Shown in pieces: positions 1 through 6,309 of a DNA stretch of 7,206 nucleotides. This DNA comes from Candidatus Sumerlaeota bacterium (lineage in GTDB: Bacteria; Sumerlaeota; Sumerlaeia; JADFCT01): positions 1 through 7,206 of the forward strand of contig JADFCT010000196.1 in assembly GCA_017161665.1 (NCBI GenBank), read 5' to 3'. A program made the position numbers and the translations under genes. Numbering within the stretch: position 1 is the stretch's first letter; each line of letters opens with the position of its first letter. The notes beneath the pieces were generated by a model, which saw only the letters and a program-made list of their open reading frames with translations, did no database searches and was not told the origin of the DNA.

Positions 1-743
1 ATGGTGGTCACTTCTTCAATAATGGGGACCCGAACCAGTATGCGATGTTCCTCTGGCGTCAGGATTCGCTGCTCGCGATCTTTACGTAACAGTTTGAATC
101 CCTCGGGTACAATGATGTTCGTAAATAAATTTTCCGCTTCGCGTCGACCGCTGAGATCAATGGGATCACATCGGAGAACCGCCAGACCTTCCATATTGAT
201 CAATTCTCTGAGTTGGGAAGGGGGACCAACCAGTCGAAACTGATCGACATCCAGCGGCTCCAGTTCACCGTCCAGTTCATAACCGGTTTCGGGCCGGCCG
301 GTTTTGCGCAGACGCAGCGCAATATCCGCCGAATGCAGTTTGGCCTGGACCTGGATGCGATTGGAGCTCACAAACATGACTTTGCGGATTCCCAATGGCA
401 CATTGGAATCGCGCACGACATCGTCCAGTGAAATGGAATAGGGGATGTCCTTAAATTCTTCGATTCCCGCCGATCGGTGCGCCCCGCTGACATCCAGGGC
501 CACTTCAAAGCAATCATTCGTTACATAGGAGCGAAGCCGGCTGGGATACTCCACCTTGATCTGCATTTCTTCCGGCGCAATGCGAAATTCACACAGTTCG
601 TCGTTGACGTGAATCCGGACGGGGATCGTGATGGTCTCAAAGTTTGTTTCCACCTGCTTGGCCGTCACCCACACGCAAAAGGCCAGTATCAACGATGAGA
701 AAATCAGAGGGAAATCGAGGCGTTTTATATAGGAATGAGCCAT
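1..743 (-). CDS. cdaR: YbbR-domain protein, CdaR-like regulator of diadenylate cyclase (3' end cut by window edge)
   Basis: The frame opens with ATG at 743-741, two bases after the cdaA stop, and runs without a stop to base 1 (247 full codons). The N-terminus (MAHSYIKRLDF...) has a short basic stretch and one hydrophobic segment at about residues 10-28 ending FCVWVTAK, the usual single membrane anchor of YbbR proteins. The rest is soluble and beta-rich. A YbbR-type repeat is clearest at about residues 133-230, with the pattern RKTGRPETGYELDGELEPLD, then RLVGPPSQL and DPIDLSGR; an earlier, more diverged repeat covers about 32-130. In Firmicutes, CdaR binds CdaA at the membrane and modulates c-di-AMP synthesis; placement directly after cdaA supports the same role here by inference. 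An AAGGGG at 759-754 inside the end of cdaA is a plausible ribosome binding site, so translation is probably coupled. The visible end (VRVPIIEEVTT) resembles the tail of a YbbR repeat, so little may be missing. Confidence 0.85.
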   Translation of the reverse strand, partial: MAHSYIKRLDFPLIFSSLILAFCVWVTAKQVETNFETITIPVRIHVNDELCEFRIAPEEMQIKVEYPSRLRSYVTNDCFEVALDVSGAHRSAGIEEFKDIPYSISLDDVVRDSNVPLGIRKVMFVSSNRIQVQAKLHSADIALRLRKTGRPETGYELDGELEPLDVDQFRLVGPPSQLRELINMEGLAVLRCDPIDLSGRREAENLFTNIIVPEGFKLLRKDREQRILTPEEHRILVRVPIIEEVTT

Positions 744-745
744 GA

Positions 746-1531
746 TCAGGCGGCCCCTTCTTCGATATCCAATTCTTGAATCAACATTTCCTTCAGCGCT
801 TCCTGGTTCAGGCCCCGGCGCAATTCCCCGCCCACAGCCAGGGAGATAATTCCGGTTTCCTCCGAGACCACCAGGACGACCGCATCCGTTTCCTCGCTCA
901 GGCCCACCGCCGCCATGTGACGCGTGCCGAGATCCTTGGCATAGATGGATTCCTGTCCCAGCGGGAAAATACATCCCGCGGCCAGCAACCGGTCATCGCG
1001 GATAATAATCGCTCCATCGTGGAGAGGTGTATGGGAGGCGAAGATTGTCTGAATTAATTTCTCGCTGATTACGGAATCCAAAGGGGTGCCCGTGTCGGCA
1101 TACACACGTAGCGTATTGCGTCTTTCGAAGGCGATCAGCGCCCCCACCCGGCGCTGCGCCATTTGACGCACTGCGAGCAGCAAATCATCCAGAAACAGAC
1201 CCCGTTGTGTGAAGAGGTTTCGGAAAATGCGCAATTGGCCCAATTGGGTGAGTGATCGTCGGAAATCATGTTGAAAGACGACAATAAACAAGAGGATGGC
1301 GATCACCCAAAAACTGCGGAACACCGCCATCAGGGCGGTCAGTTTAAACGTGTTGGCCAAAAAATAAATCAAAAACGAGCCGATCAGAATGGTCACCATG
1401 CCCTGGAGAACCACCCAGGAGCGCGATCCGCGCAAAATGGCGAACAAGCCATAGAAGACCGCGGCGACCAGCAGAATATCCACAAAGTCGTTCGGTTCCA
1501 TGCTTCGAATGGTCAGCCAACTGTCGTACAT
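746..1531 (-). CDS. cdaA: Membrane-bound diadenylate cyclase CdaA (DacA)
   Basis: This enzyme condenses two ATP into cyclic di-AMP, a second messenger that governs potassium/osmolyte balance and cell-wall homeostasis. From ATG 1531 the protein is 261 residues, close to the family norm of about 270. Three membrane segments lie at about residues 16-34, 40-60 and 69-87, followed by the DAC domain from about 92. The nucleotide motif DGA is at 172-174 (TPLHDGAIII), and VVSEETG is at 221-227. The second catalytic motif reads RHM (204-206, LGTRHMAAVG) instead of the usual RHR. The start is uncertain. The frame is open up to 1624, and a GTG at 1597 would add 22 residues with no membrane or DAC character. 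ATG 1501 would leave only about five residues before the first membrane segment. None of the three has a strong ribosome binding site. I chose 1531 because it puts the usual 15 or so residues before VDILLV. It sits between folP and cdaR on the same strand. Confidence 0.93.
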   Translation of the reverse strand: MYDSWLTIRSMEPNDFVDILLVAAVFYGLFAILRGSRSWVVLQGMVTILIGSFLIYFLANTFKLTALMAVFRSFWVIAILLFIVVFQHDFRRSLTQLGQLRIFRNLFTQRGLFLDDLLLAVRQMAQRRVGALIAFERRNTLRVYADTGTPLDSVISEKLIQTIFASHTPLHDGAIIIRDDRLLAAGCIFPLGQESIYAKDLGTRHMAAVGLSEETDAVVLVVSEETGIISLAVGGELRRGLNQEALKEMLIQELDIEEGAA

Positions 1532-1638
1532 GCGCTTTAGAGTCCAAGGCGGGCTTGCCGGCCGCCGGATAGTATTCCACGTCACCCAAAGTAACACTCT
1601 GGGCGCCGATATCCAGGATTCCCCCTACCGGAAAGGCT

Positions 1639-1652
1639 TGGGGGATCCCCCA
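1639..1652. repeat. Perfect 14-base palindrome just after the folP stop
   Basis: TGGGGGATCCCCCA is its own reverse complement and touches the folP stop codon. It has no loop and no T-run, so it is not a standard terminator. It might form a cruciform or bind a dimeric protein, or be chance. Confidence 0.5.
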
Positions 1653-2531
1653 TCAAAAGACCTGTGGGCGATTTCGGCGTTTTCTTCGAACGGCGACGGC
1701 CATATCCGCCGCCCGGCGGGTGGCGGATACGTCATGAACCCGCAGGCAGACCACGCCCTGCCAAAGGCCAATCGTATTGACGGCCAAACTTCCCTCAAGA
1801 CGCTCCGGCGTTTCAAGCCCTAAGACTTTGCCGATGAAGGATTTACGTGACACACCCAGCAACTGGGGACGCAATCCATCGTCCAGCGCCGCGAGATTCG
1901 AGACAAGTTCCAAATTGTGGTCCACCGTCTTTCCGAAGCCGATGCCGGGATCGAACAGGATTTGCTCGGCCTTAACACCGGCCGCCTGCAAAACGTCGAG
2001 CCGTTCCTGATAAAATTGCCGCACCTCGGCCACCACATCCTCATAACAGGGCGAAGCCTGCATGGTCCGCGGTTCGCCCTGCATATGCATGACCACCAGA
2101 CCGGCTTGCGATTCCGCCGCCAGCGACCGCATGGCCGGATCGCCGCGCAGGCCCGTTACGTCATTGATAATATGGGCTCCCGCTTCCAGAGCGGCTTCGG
2201 CCACCGAGGCTTTGGCGGTATCGATCGACATTAACACATCCGATTCGGTCCGCAATCCCTGGATCACGGGCAAAACGCGCGCTTTCTCCTCGTCGGCTAA
2301 GACAGACTCCGCTCCTGGGCGAGTGGACTCACCCCCAACATCAATGATGTCGGCGCCCTCGTCTATCATCTGTCGCCCATGGGCCAAAGCGCGGTCGAGG
2401 TCGCAATATCGCCCCCCGTCGCTGAAGGAATCGGGCGTAACATTTAAAATCCCCATGATCAGCGGCCGCTCACGCAAATCAATGCGGCGCGGGCCACAGT
2501 GCCAGATCGGCGCCCATCCCCGGTTGGTCAT
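1653..2531 (-). CDS. folP: Dihydropteroate synthase
   Basis: It joins p-aminobenzoate to 6-hydroxymethyl-7,8-dihydropterin diphosphate, giving dihydropteroate in cytoplasmic folate synthesis; it is the sulfonamide target. The 292-residue protein shows the whole TIM-barrel motif series: MGILNVTPDSFSDGG (26-40), DVGGESTRPGA (64-74), SIDT (102-105), INDVTG (122-127), MHMQG (148-152), DPGIGFGKT with a following Asn (194-206), SRKSFIG (228-234) and RVHDV (264-268). Length fits the family. The frame extends upstream to ATG 2642, but the extra 37 residues have no family character. ATG 2531 is preceded by a good purine-rich ribosome binding site, GAGGTGGGGA, so I take 2531. It is first in the folP-cdaA-cdaR block, whose order is found in many unrelated bacteria. 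The stop is followed at once by a 14-base palindrome, and cdaA begins about 120 bases on. Confidence 0.96.
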   Translation of the reverse strand: MTNRGWAPIWHCGPRRIDLRERPLIMGILNVTPDSFSDGGRYCDLDRALAHGRQMIDEGADIIDVGGESTRPGAESVLADEEKARVLPVIQGLRTESDVLMSIDTAKASVAEAALEAGAHIINDVTGLRGDPAMRSLAAESQAGLVVMHMQGEPRTMQASPCYEDVVAEVRQFYQERLDVLQAAGVKAEQILFDPGIGFGKTVDHNLELVSNLAALDDGLRPQLLGVSRKSFIGKVLGLETPERLEGSLAVNTIGLWQGVVCLRVHDVSATRRAADMAVAVRRKRRNRPQVF

Positions 2532-2537
2532 TGGCGT

Positions 2538-2547
2538 TCCCCACCTC
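2538..2547 (-). promoter_or_regulatory. Ribosome binding site that fixes the folP start
   Basis: On the minus strand GAGGTGGGGA lies 6 bases before ATG 2531-2529. It supports the internal ATG over the upstream in-frame ATG at 2642. Confidence 0.6.
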
Positions 2548-2564
2548 AAATCAATTGGTATGGA

Positions 2565-2593
2565 AGCATAGCGACGACCTGATTCCACTGCAA
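2565..2593 (-). promoter_or_regulatory. Candidate sigma-70-type promoter for folP-cdaA-cdaR
   Basis: On the minus strand TTGCAG (2593-2588) and TATGCT (2570-2565) are separated by exactly 17 bases. The -10 box matches the consensus at four of six positions, but the -35 box only at TTG. Transcription would begin near 2558, leaving a leader of about 27 bases that contains the folP ribosome binding site. Placement is right, but the boxes are weak, so this is a suggestion only. Confidence 0.35.
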
Positions 2594-2718
2594 GTCGAAC
2601 CGACGGGCGTGTAAAAATGGAAAAAACGCCACTTCCAAGCATCGAACTGGATTATTTTGGTATTTTGAAAGATTGGGGGATTGATCCGTGCCATCTGCTT
2701 TCTGAAGTTCACTTACCC

Positions 2719-2748
2719 TTGACACAGACACGTCTAAGTATATATATA
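2719..2748 (+). promoter_or_regulatory. Strong promoter for the pseudopilin gene
   Basis: A perfect -35 box TTGACA (2719-2724) is followed by an alternating TA tract holding -10 boxes TATATA at 2741-2746 (16-base spacer) or 2743-2748 (18-base spacer). Transcription would begin about 25-30 bases before ATG 2783. The -10 region lies inside a 12-base palindrome, GTATATATATAC (2738-2749). It faces away from folP across a 251-base divergent gap. The leader is too short to hold a riboswitch. A GGAAAGGA at 2763-2770 serves as ribosome binding site at a rather long 12-base spacing. Confidence 0.65.
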
Positions 2749-2782
2749 CAATTAAGACCATTGGAAAGGAATACGTCTCTCT

Positions 2783-3400
2783 ATGAACAAGAAATCCGGT
2801 TTTACGTTGATCGAATTGTTGATCGTTATTGCGATCATCGCCATTTTAGCGCTCATTGCGGTCCCAAATTTCCTGGAAGCCCAAGTCCGCGCCAAATTGT
2901 CTCGCTGTATGGCCGACATGCGCTCCATCGCCACAGCCATGGAATCGTATATGATGGACAATGGCGCCGTCCCTCCCGATCTGGATGGTATGGGGGTGGG
3001 CATCAGCATGGACGAAGGCGCCACGTGGGCGATGTTGACGACGCCGCTGGCTTATATCACGTCCATCCCCATTGATGTCTTTCACCCCGATCCTAAAGGT
3101 GGCACAAATACCGCCTACAAAAAGACACAATACTACCAATACTGGGCGATGCAGGACTACTGGCCCGCCAACAGCAAGGCCCTGTGGCAAAAAAACAACA
3201 TCCTTTGGTTTATGAACTCTGTCGGGCCGGATTCGAACGACGACGCGCTGGCCGGGGCCATCATCTATCCCGGCGGCGTGACTCCCGAGCGGGCCATGAT
3301 GGACAAATCCTATGACCCGACGAACGGGACGGTGTCCAACGGGGATATTGGCTGGTCCAACATCGGCGCTTTCCCCGGTGGCTTCCGTTTTTCGCGCTGA
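2783..3400 (+). CDS. Type II secretion/type IV pilus-like pseudopilin (GspG-like)
   Basis: The 205-residue protein starts with a textbook class III signal: MNKKSG, then FTLIELLIVIAIIAILALIA. Prepilin peptidase (PilD/GspO) should cut between Gly6 and Phe7 and methylate Phe7. Glu5 of the mature form (residue 11), needed for subunit assembly, is present. The hydrophobic helix at 7-27 runs into PNFLEAQVRAKLSR and an amphipathic helix (about 30-58), as in GspG-type pseudopilins. The remainder is a soluble outer-face domain, with Tyr/Trp-rich residues near 112-125 and an Asp/Asn-rich DPTNGTVSNGDI at 178-189. That last motif might bind calcium, as the GspG C-terminal region does (inference). No other pilus or secretion gene is in the window, so it appears to be a single-gene unit with its own promoter and terminator. 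The exact role (secretion pseudopilin, minor pilin or surface protein using the same export route) cannot be told. Confidence 0.88.
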   Translation: MNKKSGFTLIELLIVIAIIAILALIAVPNFLEAQVRAKLSRCMADMRSIATAMESYMMDNGAVPPDLDGMGVGISMDEGATWAMLTTPLAYITSIPIDVFHPDPKGGTNTAYKKTQYYQYWAMQDYWPANSKALWQKNNILWFMNSVGPDSNDDALAGAIIYPGGVTPERAMMDKSYDPTNGTVSNGDIGWSNIGAFPGGFRFSR

Positions 3401-3427
3401 TTCGCTCTGGACAGTCTTTCGGATTGG

Positions 3428-3472
3428 ACGGATTCGGCCTTCTCGATTTGAAAGCCGAATCCGTTTTTCTTT
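3428..3472 (+). terminator. Rho-independent terminator after the pseudopilin gene
   Basis: The arms ACGGATTCGGC (3428-3438) and GCCGAATCCGT (3454-3464) are perfect 11-base inverted repeats around a 15-base loop, which can pair further as TTC/GAA past one mismatch. The 3' arm runs into TTTTTCTTT (3464-3472). It lies 28 bases after the pseudopilin stop and closes that transcript before the glycosyltransferase gene. Confidence 0.88.
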
Positions 3473-3493
3473 AATGCCGCCTCGCCAATAGGC

Positions 3494-3522
3494 TTGATCC
3501 TTGGGCGATGTTCTTTTTTAAT
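3494..3522 (+). promoter_or_regulatory. Candidate promoter for the glycosyltransferase-rsmE pair
   Basis: TTGATC (3494-3499) and TTTAAT (3517-3522) are separated by 17 bases, matching the consensus at four and five of six positions. It lies just after the upstream terminator, and transcription would start about 43 bases before ATG 3572. The rest of the 171-base gap holds only the terminator. Confidence 0.4.
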
Positions 3523-3571
3523 GGTCGCGCTTGTTTGATCATTCACTTTTCGGATTGGCGCGTCCAAACTC

Positions 3572-5527
3572 ATGCCCCTGCGATCTTCCTTGCACAAACA
3601 GATCCAACGACTCACGCCAGGACTGATTATCCTACTGCTCGCGGCCTCCCGTTTTCTCCATATCGGCGCGGGTGACCTCAAGGACTGGGATGAGGCGATG
3701 TATGCCTGGCGCGCCAAGGTATGCGTCTTCGAGGGCGCCTGGCTGGACCAGCATCATCACAGCATCGGCTTCAGTGACGATCCGGACGGCGGTTTTTACT
3801 CGGCCGCCTTCCCGCCCCTGTATATCTGGGCGACCGCAGGCCTCTATCAGGTTTTTGGCTTTTCGGAATGGGCTGCTCGATTCTGGGCCGCTGCGGCAGG
3901 GGGCGGATGCATACTCCTTCTCTTTCTCATCGGCCGACAGATCGCCGGAACCCGCTGTGGTCTGACGGCGGCGATTCTCTTGAGCGCCATGCCCTACTTC
4001 TGTCGCTATAGTCGCGCCGGGCAATTCGACGTTCCCTATATCTTCTTTGTTCTGATGACGATCTACCTGACGCTGGAGGCGCACCGACGCGGCCGCCTTG
4101 TTTGGCTCCTGGCTGCCGGTGTGGCGCTGGGACTGGGGTTAATGACAAAGATCGCCGTCGCCCTGATGGCGCCGGCCGTTTTATTTCTCTTTGGACTGTA
4201 TCGTATCGCATCGGAGCGCTTTCCCTGGCGGGCCGTGATCGCGGAACAGATGATTTTGCTGGCCACGGCCGTCGCCGTGGCGGCCCCCTGGCACCTGATA
4301 ATGACATTCCGATTCGGTGATCGTTTTTGGTGGTGGACGGTCGTCTATCACCTTCTGGGCAAAGCCGGAGAGACCCAGGATATGAATCAGGGCAACATCA
4401 CCTTTTACATGAATGAACTTTACACGTACACGCCGGCCTTCCTTTTTTTTCTGGTCCTCTTGACGCTCATGAGCAGCCTGTTTACGGTTTTGTATTTTGG
4501 TTTGTGGTGTTCCCATGCCGAACAGGAACTCCCCACGTCGCTTGTGGAGAGGGCTCTCTCGGACGCGCCACCGGCCCCTGCGGATTCCTCCGGTCTCCGG
4601 CGCTGGCTGATCTTTCGTCATCCCTTTGCCGCCAGTCTTGGCAATCTCTATGCGCTGCCGGTTCTCTGGTTCCTCTTTCTTTTTATCCTCTTTTCCCTGG
4701 CGGGGACAAAGCGATCCACCTACACGCTACCGATGTTCCCGCCCATGGCGCTCATTGCCGCCGTTCCCCTGGCTATCTCCTACGAACGCCGCAGGGAGCC
4801 GTTTCGGCCACTGGTCGGAGCGTTTATCTTTGTCACCATTGCCCTGATTCTCAAAAGCCTTGATGATCCTATTGGGGAACGACTGAACACCTGGGCGGCT
4901 GACGACAGCCTCACGGTGACCGGCGCCGTTTGGAAAACCCTGATCGGGAGTCCTGCGCTCGCATTGGCGGTGGCGGCCCTGTATGCGGCGGGGGTGACGC
5001 TTTATCGTACGCTCAAAATGATATCGCCGCCCGCCCGGTTCCGATCAATTATCCAGGTTCTGACCTTCGGTGTCTTGTTCGGTCTGGCCTTTGTGGACGG
5101 GATTCGACCGACACTCAAGGCGCCGAAATTGAAGGATGACAGCGGATGGCGGCTGCTGGCGCCCCAATTGAACGCCAGACAGTATGACGCCATCGTAACA
5201 GTGGGGGGGGGATTCGACACAAACGCGGCCGTCTATTATCTCAACGGCGCCAATCGGGGCTGGGCGCCGGGCATCGCGTACCGGCATTTTGACACGGCTC
5301 AGACCAATCGACAGATCGCCGAGGCGCTCCGTCCGTATTTTGAGAGCAAAGAGGATGGCTTTCGATGGCTGCTGATTTACAGCGAGACGGCGGACGCCGA
5401 CTCCTACCGACGATTGGATCGACTTCTGGAACGGGCGGCGCCGTCGGGAGGGATTCATCACACCCATCAGGGCATTGAGTCCGAGGGACTGATTCTGTAC
5501 GCCAACACCTGGAGCCGCCAGCCATGA
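3572..5527 (+). CDS. Polytopic GT-C glycosyltransferase, ArnT/PMT (GT39/GT83) type
   Basis: The family moves sugars from a polyprenyl-phosphate carrier to lipid, glycan or protein on the outer side of the inner membrane. The 651-residue protein has a first membrane helix at about 14-31, then the first outer loop with the acidic pair DWDEAMYAW (Asp40-Glu41), the hallmark catalytic site. A PPLYIW follows at 81-86 (compare KPPL in ArnT). RAGQFDVP with Asp153 matches the second conserved acidic site. About ten further helices follow up to about residue 508, including KRSTYTLPMFPP, which resembles the K-x-Y-x-LP region of ArnT. A polar Pro/Ala-rich loop lies at about 312-350, and a soluble domain covers about 510-651, presumably on the outer side. 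The donor and acceptor cannot be deduced. The ribosome binding site is weak; ATG 3572 is the only ATG after the upstream stop at 3536. The gene holds runs of eight T (4443-4450) and nine G (5203-5211). The stop overlaps the rsmE start. Confidence 0.88.
   Translation: MPLRSSLHKQIQRLTPGLIILLLAASRFLHIGAGDLKDWDEAMYAWRAKVCVFEGAWLDQHHHSIGFSDDPDGGFYSAAFPPLYIWATAGLYQVFGFSEWAARFWAAAAGGGCILLLFLIGRQIAGTRCGLTAAILLSAMPYFCRYSRAGQFDVPYIFFVLMTIYLTLEAHRRGRLVWLLAAGVALGLGLMTKIAVALMAPAVLFLFGLYRIASERFPWRAVIAEQMILLATAVAVAAPWHLIMTFRFGDRFWWWTVVYHLLGKAGETQDMNQGNITFYMNELYTYTPAFLFFLVLLTLMSSLFTVLYFGLWCSHAEQELPTSLVERALSDAPPAPADSSGLRRWLIFRHPFAASLGNLYALPVLWFLFLFILFSLAGTKRSTYTLPMFPPMALIAAVPLAISYERRREPFRPLVGAFIFVTIALILKSLDDPIGERLNTWAADDSLTVTGAVWKTLIGSPALALAVAALYAAGVTLYRTLKMISPPARFRSIIQVLTFGVLFGLAFVDGIRPTLKAPKLKDDSGWRLLAPQLNARQYDAIVTVGGGFDTNAAVYYLNGANRGWAPGIAYRHFDTAQTNRQIAEALRPYFESKEDGFRWLLIYSETADADSYRRLDRLLERAAPSGGIHHTHQGIESEGLILYANTWSRQP
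5203..5211 (+). repeat. Nine-base poly-G tract inside the glycosyltransferase gene
   Basis: Nine consecutive G encode the Val-Gly-Gly-Gly of residues 544-547. At this length the frame is intact to the normal stop. A gain or loss of one G would shift the frame and remove about the last 105 residues of the soluble domain. Confidence 0.9.
5511..5514 (+). promoter_or_regulatory. Ribosome binding site of rsmE within the glycosyltransferase gene
   Basis: GGAG lies nine bases before ATG 5524 and inside the last codons of the upstream gene, so rsmE can be initiated by ribosomes finishing that gene. Confidence 0.55.
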
Positions 5528-6288
5528 GCGCCCGCCGATTCCTGGCCCTTCTGGCGCCGGGCATGGTTCCCGGCGACCATTTCGAACTCGACCCGGAAGA
5601 AAGCCTCCACGCCACTCGGGTATTAAGGCTCAAAGCCGGCCAGCGGATTCAGGTATTTGATGGCCAAGGGGCCGAATATGTCGCCGATCTCGTCCGGGTC
5701 ACTCCTCGCGGTTGTCAATGTGTTTTGGTATCTGAGACGGCAGCGGTGGCGGAACCAGCGATTCCGGTTTCCCTCGCCTTCGGACTGTCCAAGAAAAACG
5801 CGACGGATCTGATTATCCAGAAAGCCGTCGAACTGGGCGTTGATGCGCTCTACCCATTTTTTTGCGAGCACTCAGTGGTAGCCCCCGGGACGCCGGCCAA
5901 GGAATCCGCCCGACTGGAACGGTGGACGAAAATGATTCGTGACGCCACAAAACAATGTGGCCGCGCCACACTCTGCCAAATCCATCCGCCCACCCCTCTG
6001 TCCCAGTATGTCGCTCAAGCGCAAGGGCCTGAAAGCATTTCGATCCTTTGCTGGGAAAAAGCCCCCTCAAAAGACACGCTCAGCGCCGTATTAACAGAGC
6101 GAGTGAAGCAAAAGCCCACAAGCATCCGGCTCGCTATTGGGCCGGAGGGTGGTCTGACCGACGATGAAGGGAAGGATTTTCATTCGGCCGACTATGCCGT
6201 CGCGTCCCTCGGTCCGCGCATCCTGAGAGCCGAAACCGCCGCCCTGGCGGCCGTGACGATCACCCTGGCCTCCCTGGGAGAGATGTAG
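5524..6288 (+). CDS. rsmE: 16S rRNA (uracil1498-N3)-methyltransferase RsmE
   Basis: It uses S-adenosylmethionine to methylate N3 of U1498 (E. coli numbering) in the decoding region of 16S rRNA. The 254 residues are typical for the family. An N-terminal PUA-like RNA-binding domain (about 1-75) starts MSARRFL and carries HATRVLRLKAGQ (29-40). The C-terminal SPOUT domain has DLIIQKAVELGVD, then a QCGR element, then the SAM-binding knot loops IGPEGGLTDDE (GPEGG at 206-210) and SLGPRILRAETAALA (LGPRILRAET at 229-238). The residue before QCGR is Lys, where I recall Glu as common; this is minor. ATG 5524 overlaps the previous stop as ATGA, so the two genes are co-transcribed and probably coupled. 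Nothing known links RsmE to glycosylation, so the pairing is most likely just shared transcription. Confidence 0.95.
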   Translation: MSARRFLALLAPGMVPGDHFELDPEESLHATRVLRLKAGQRIQVFDGQGAEYVADLVRVTPRGCQCVLVSETAAVAEPAIPVSLAFGLSKKNATDLIIQKAVELGVDALYPFFCEHSVVAPGTPAKESARLERWTKMIRDATKQCGRATLCQIHPPTPLSQYVAQAQGPESISILCWEKAPSKDTLSAVLTERVKQKPTSIRLAIGPEGGLTDDEGKDFHSADYAVASLGPRILRAETAALAAVTITLASLGEM

Positions 6289-6309
6289 CCCTCGCTCCCC
6301 GACGCCCGA

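Noticed and set aside
1344..1589. A minus-strand frame (GDVEYYPAAGKPAL...) upstream of and overlapping cdaA
   Set aside because: Its first part looks protein-like, but it soon becomes a shadow of the cdaA membrane region and does not continue folP, which ends normally.
1639..1652. Terminator after folP
   Set aside because: The palindrome has no loop and no following T-run on the minus strand, and the cluster order argues for read-through into cdaA.
1582..1653. A 23-codon minus-strand micro-ORF starting TGATG at the folP stop
   Set aside because: No ribosome binding site of its own and Gly/Pro/Arg-rich content; its first codons merely read through the palindrome.
2062..2571. A 169-codon plus-strand open frame
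   Set aside because: It lies antisense across folP, which shows every family motif; the translation is Ser/Arg/Pro-rich with no recognisable domain.
2532..2782. Possible c-di-GMP or c-di-AMP riboswitch upstream of the pseudopilin or folP
   Set aside because: The predicted promoters leave leaders of only about 25-40 bases, and I see no conserved riboswitch core.
2617..3075. A 152-codon plus-strand open frame starting in the divergent gap
   Set aside because: Most of it overlaps the pseudopilin gene in another frame, and no ribosome binding site or domain supports it.
6289..6309. Shared terminator between rsmE and the convergent glycyl radical enzyme gene
   Set aside because: The 21-base gap has no inverted repeat with a T-run on either strand.
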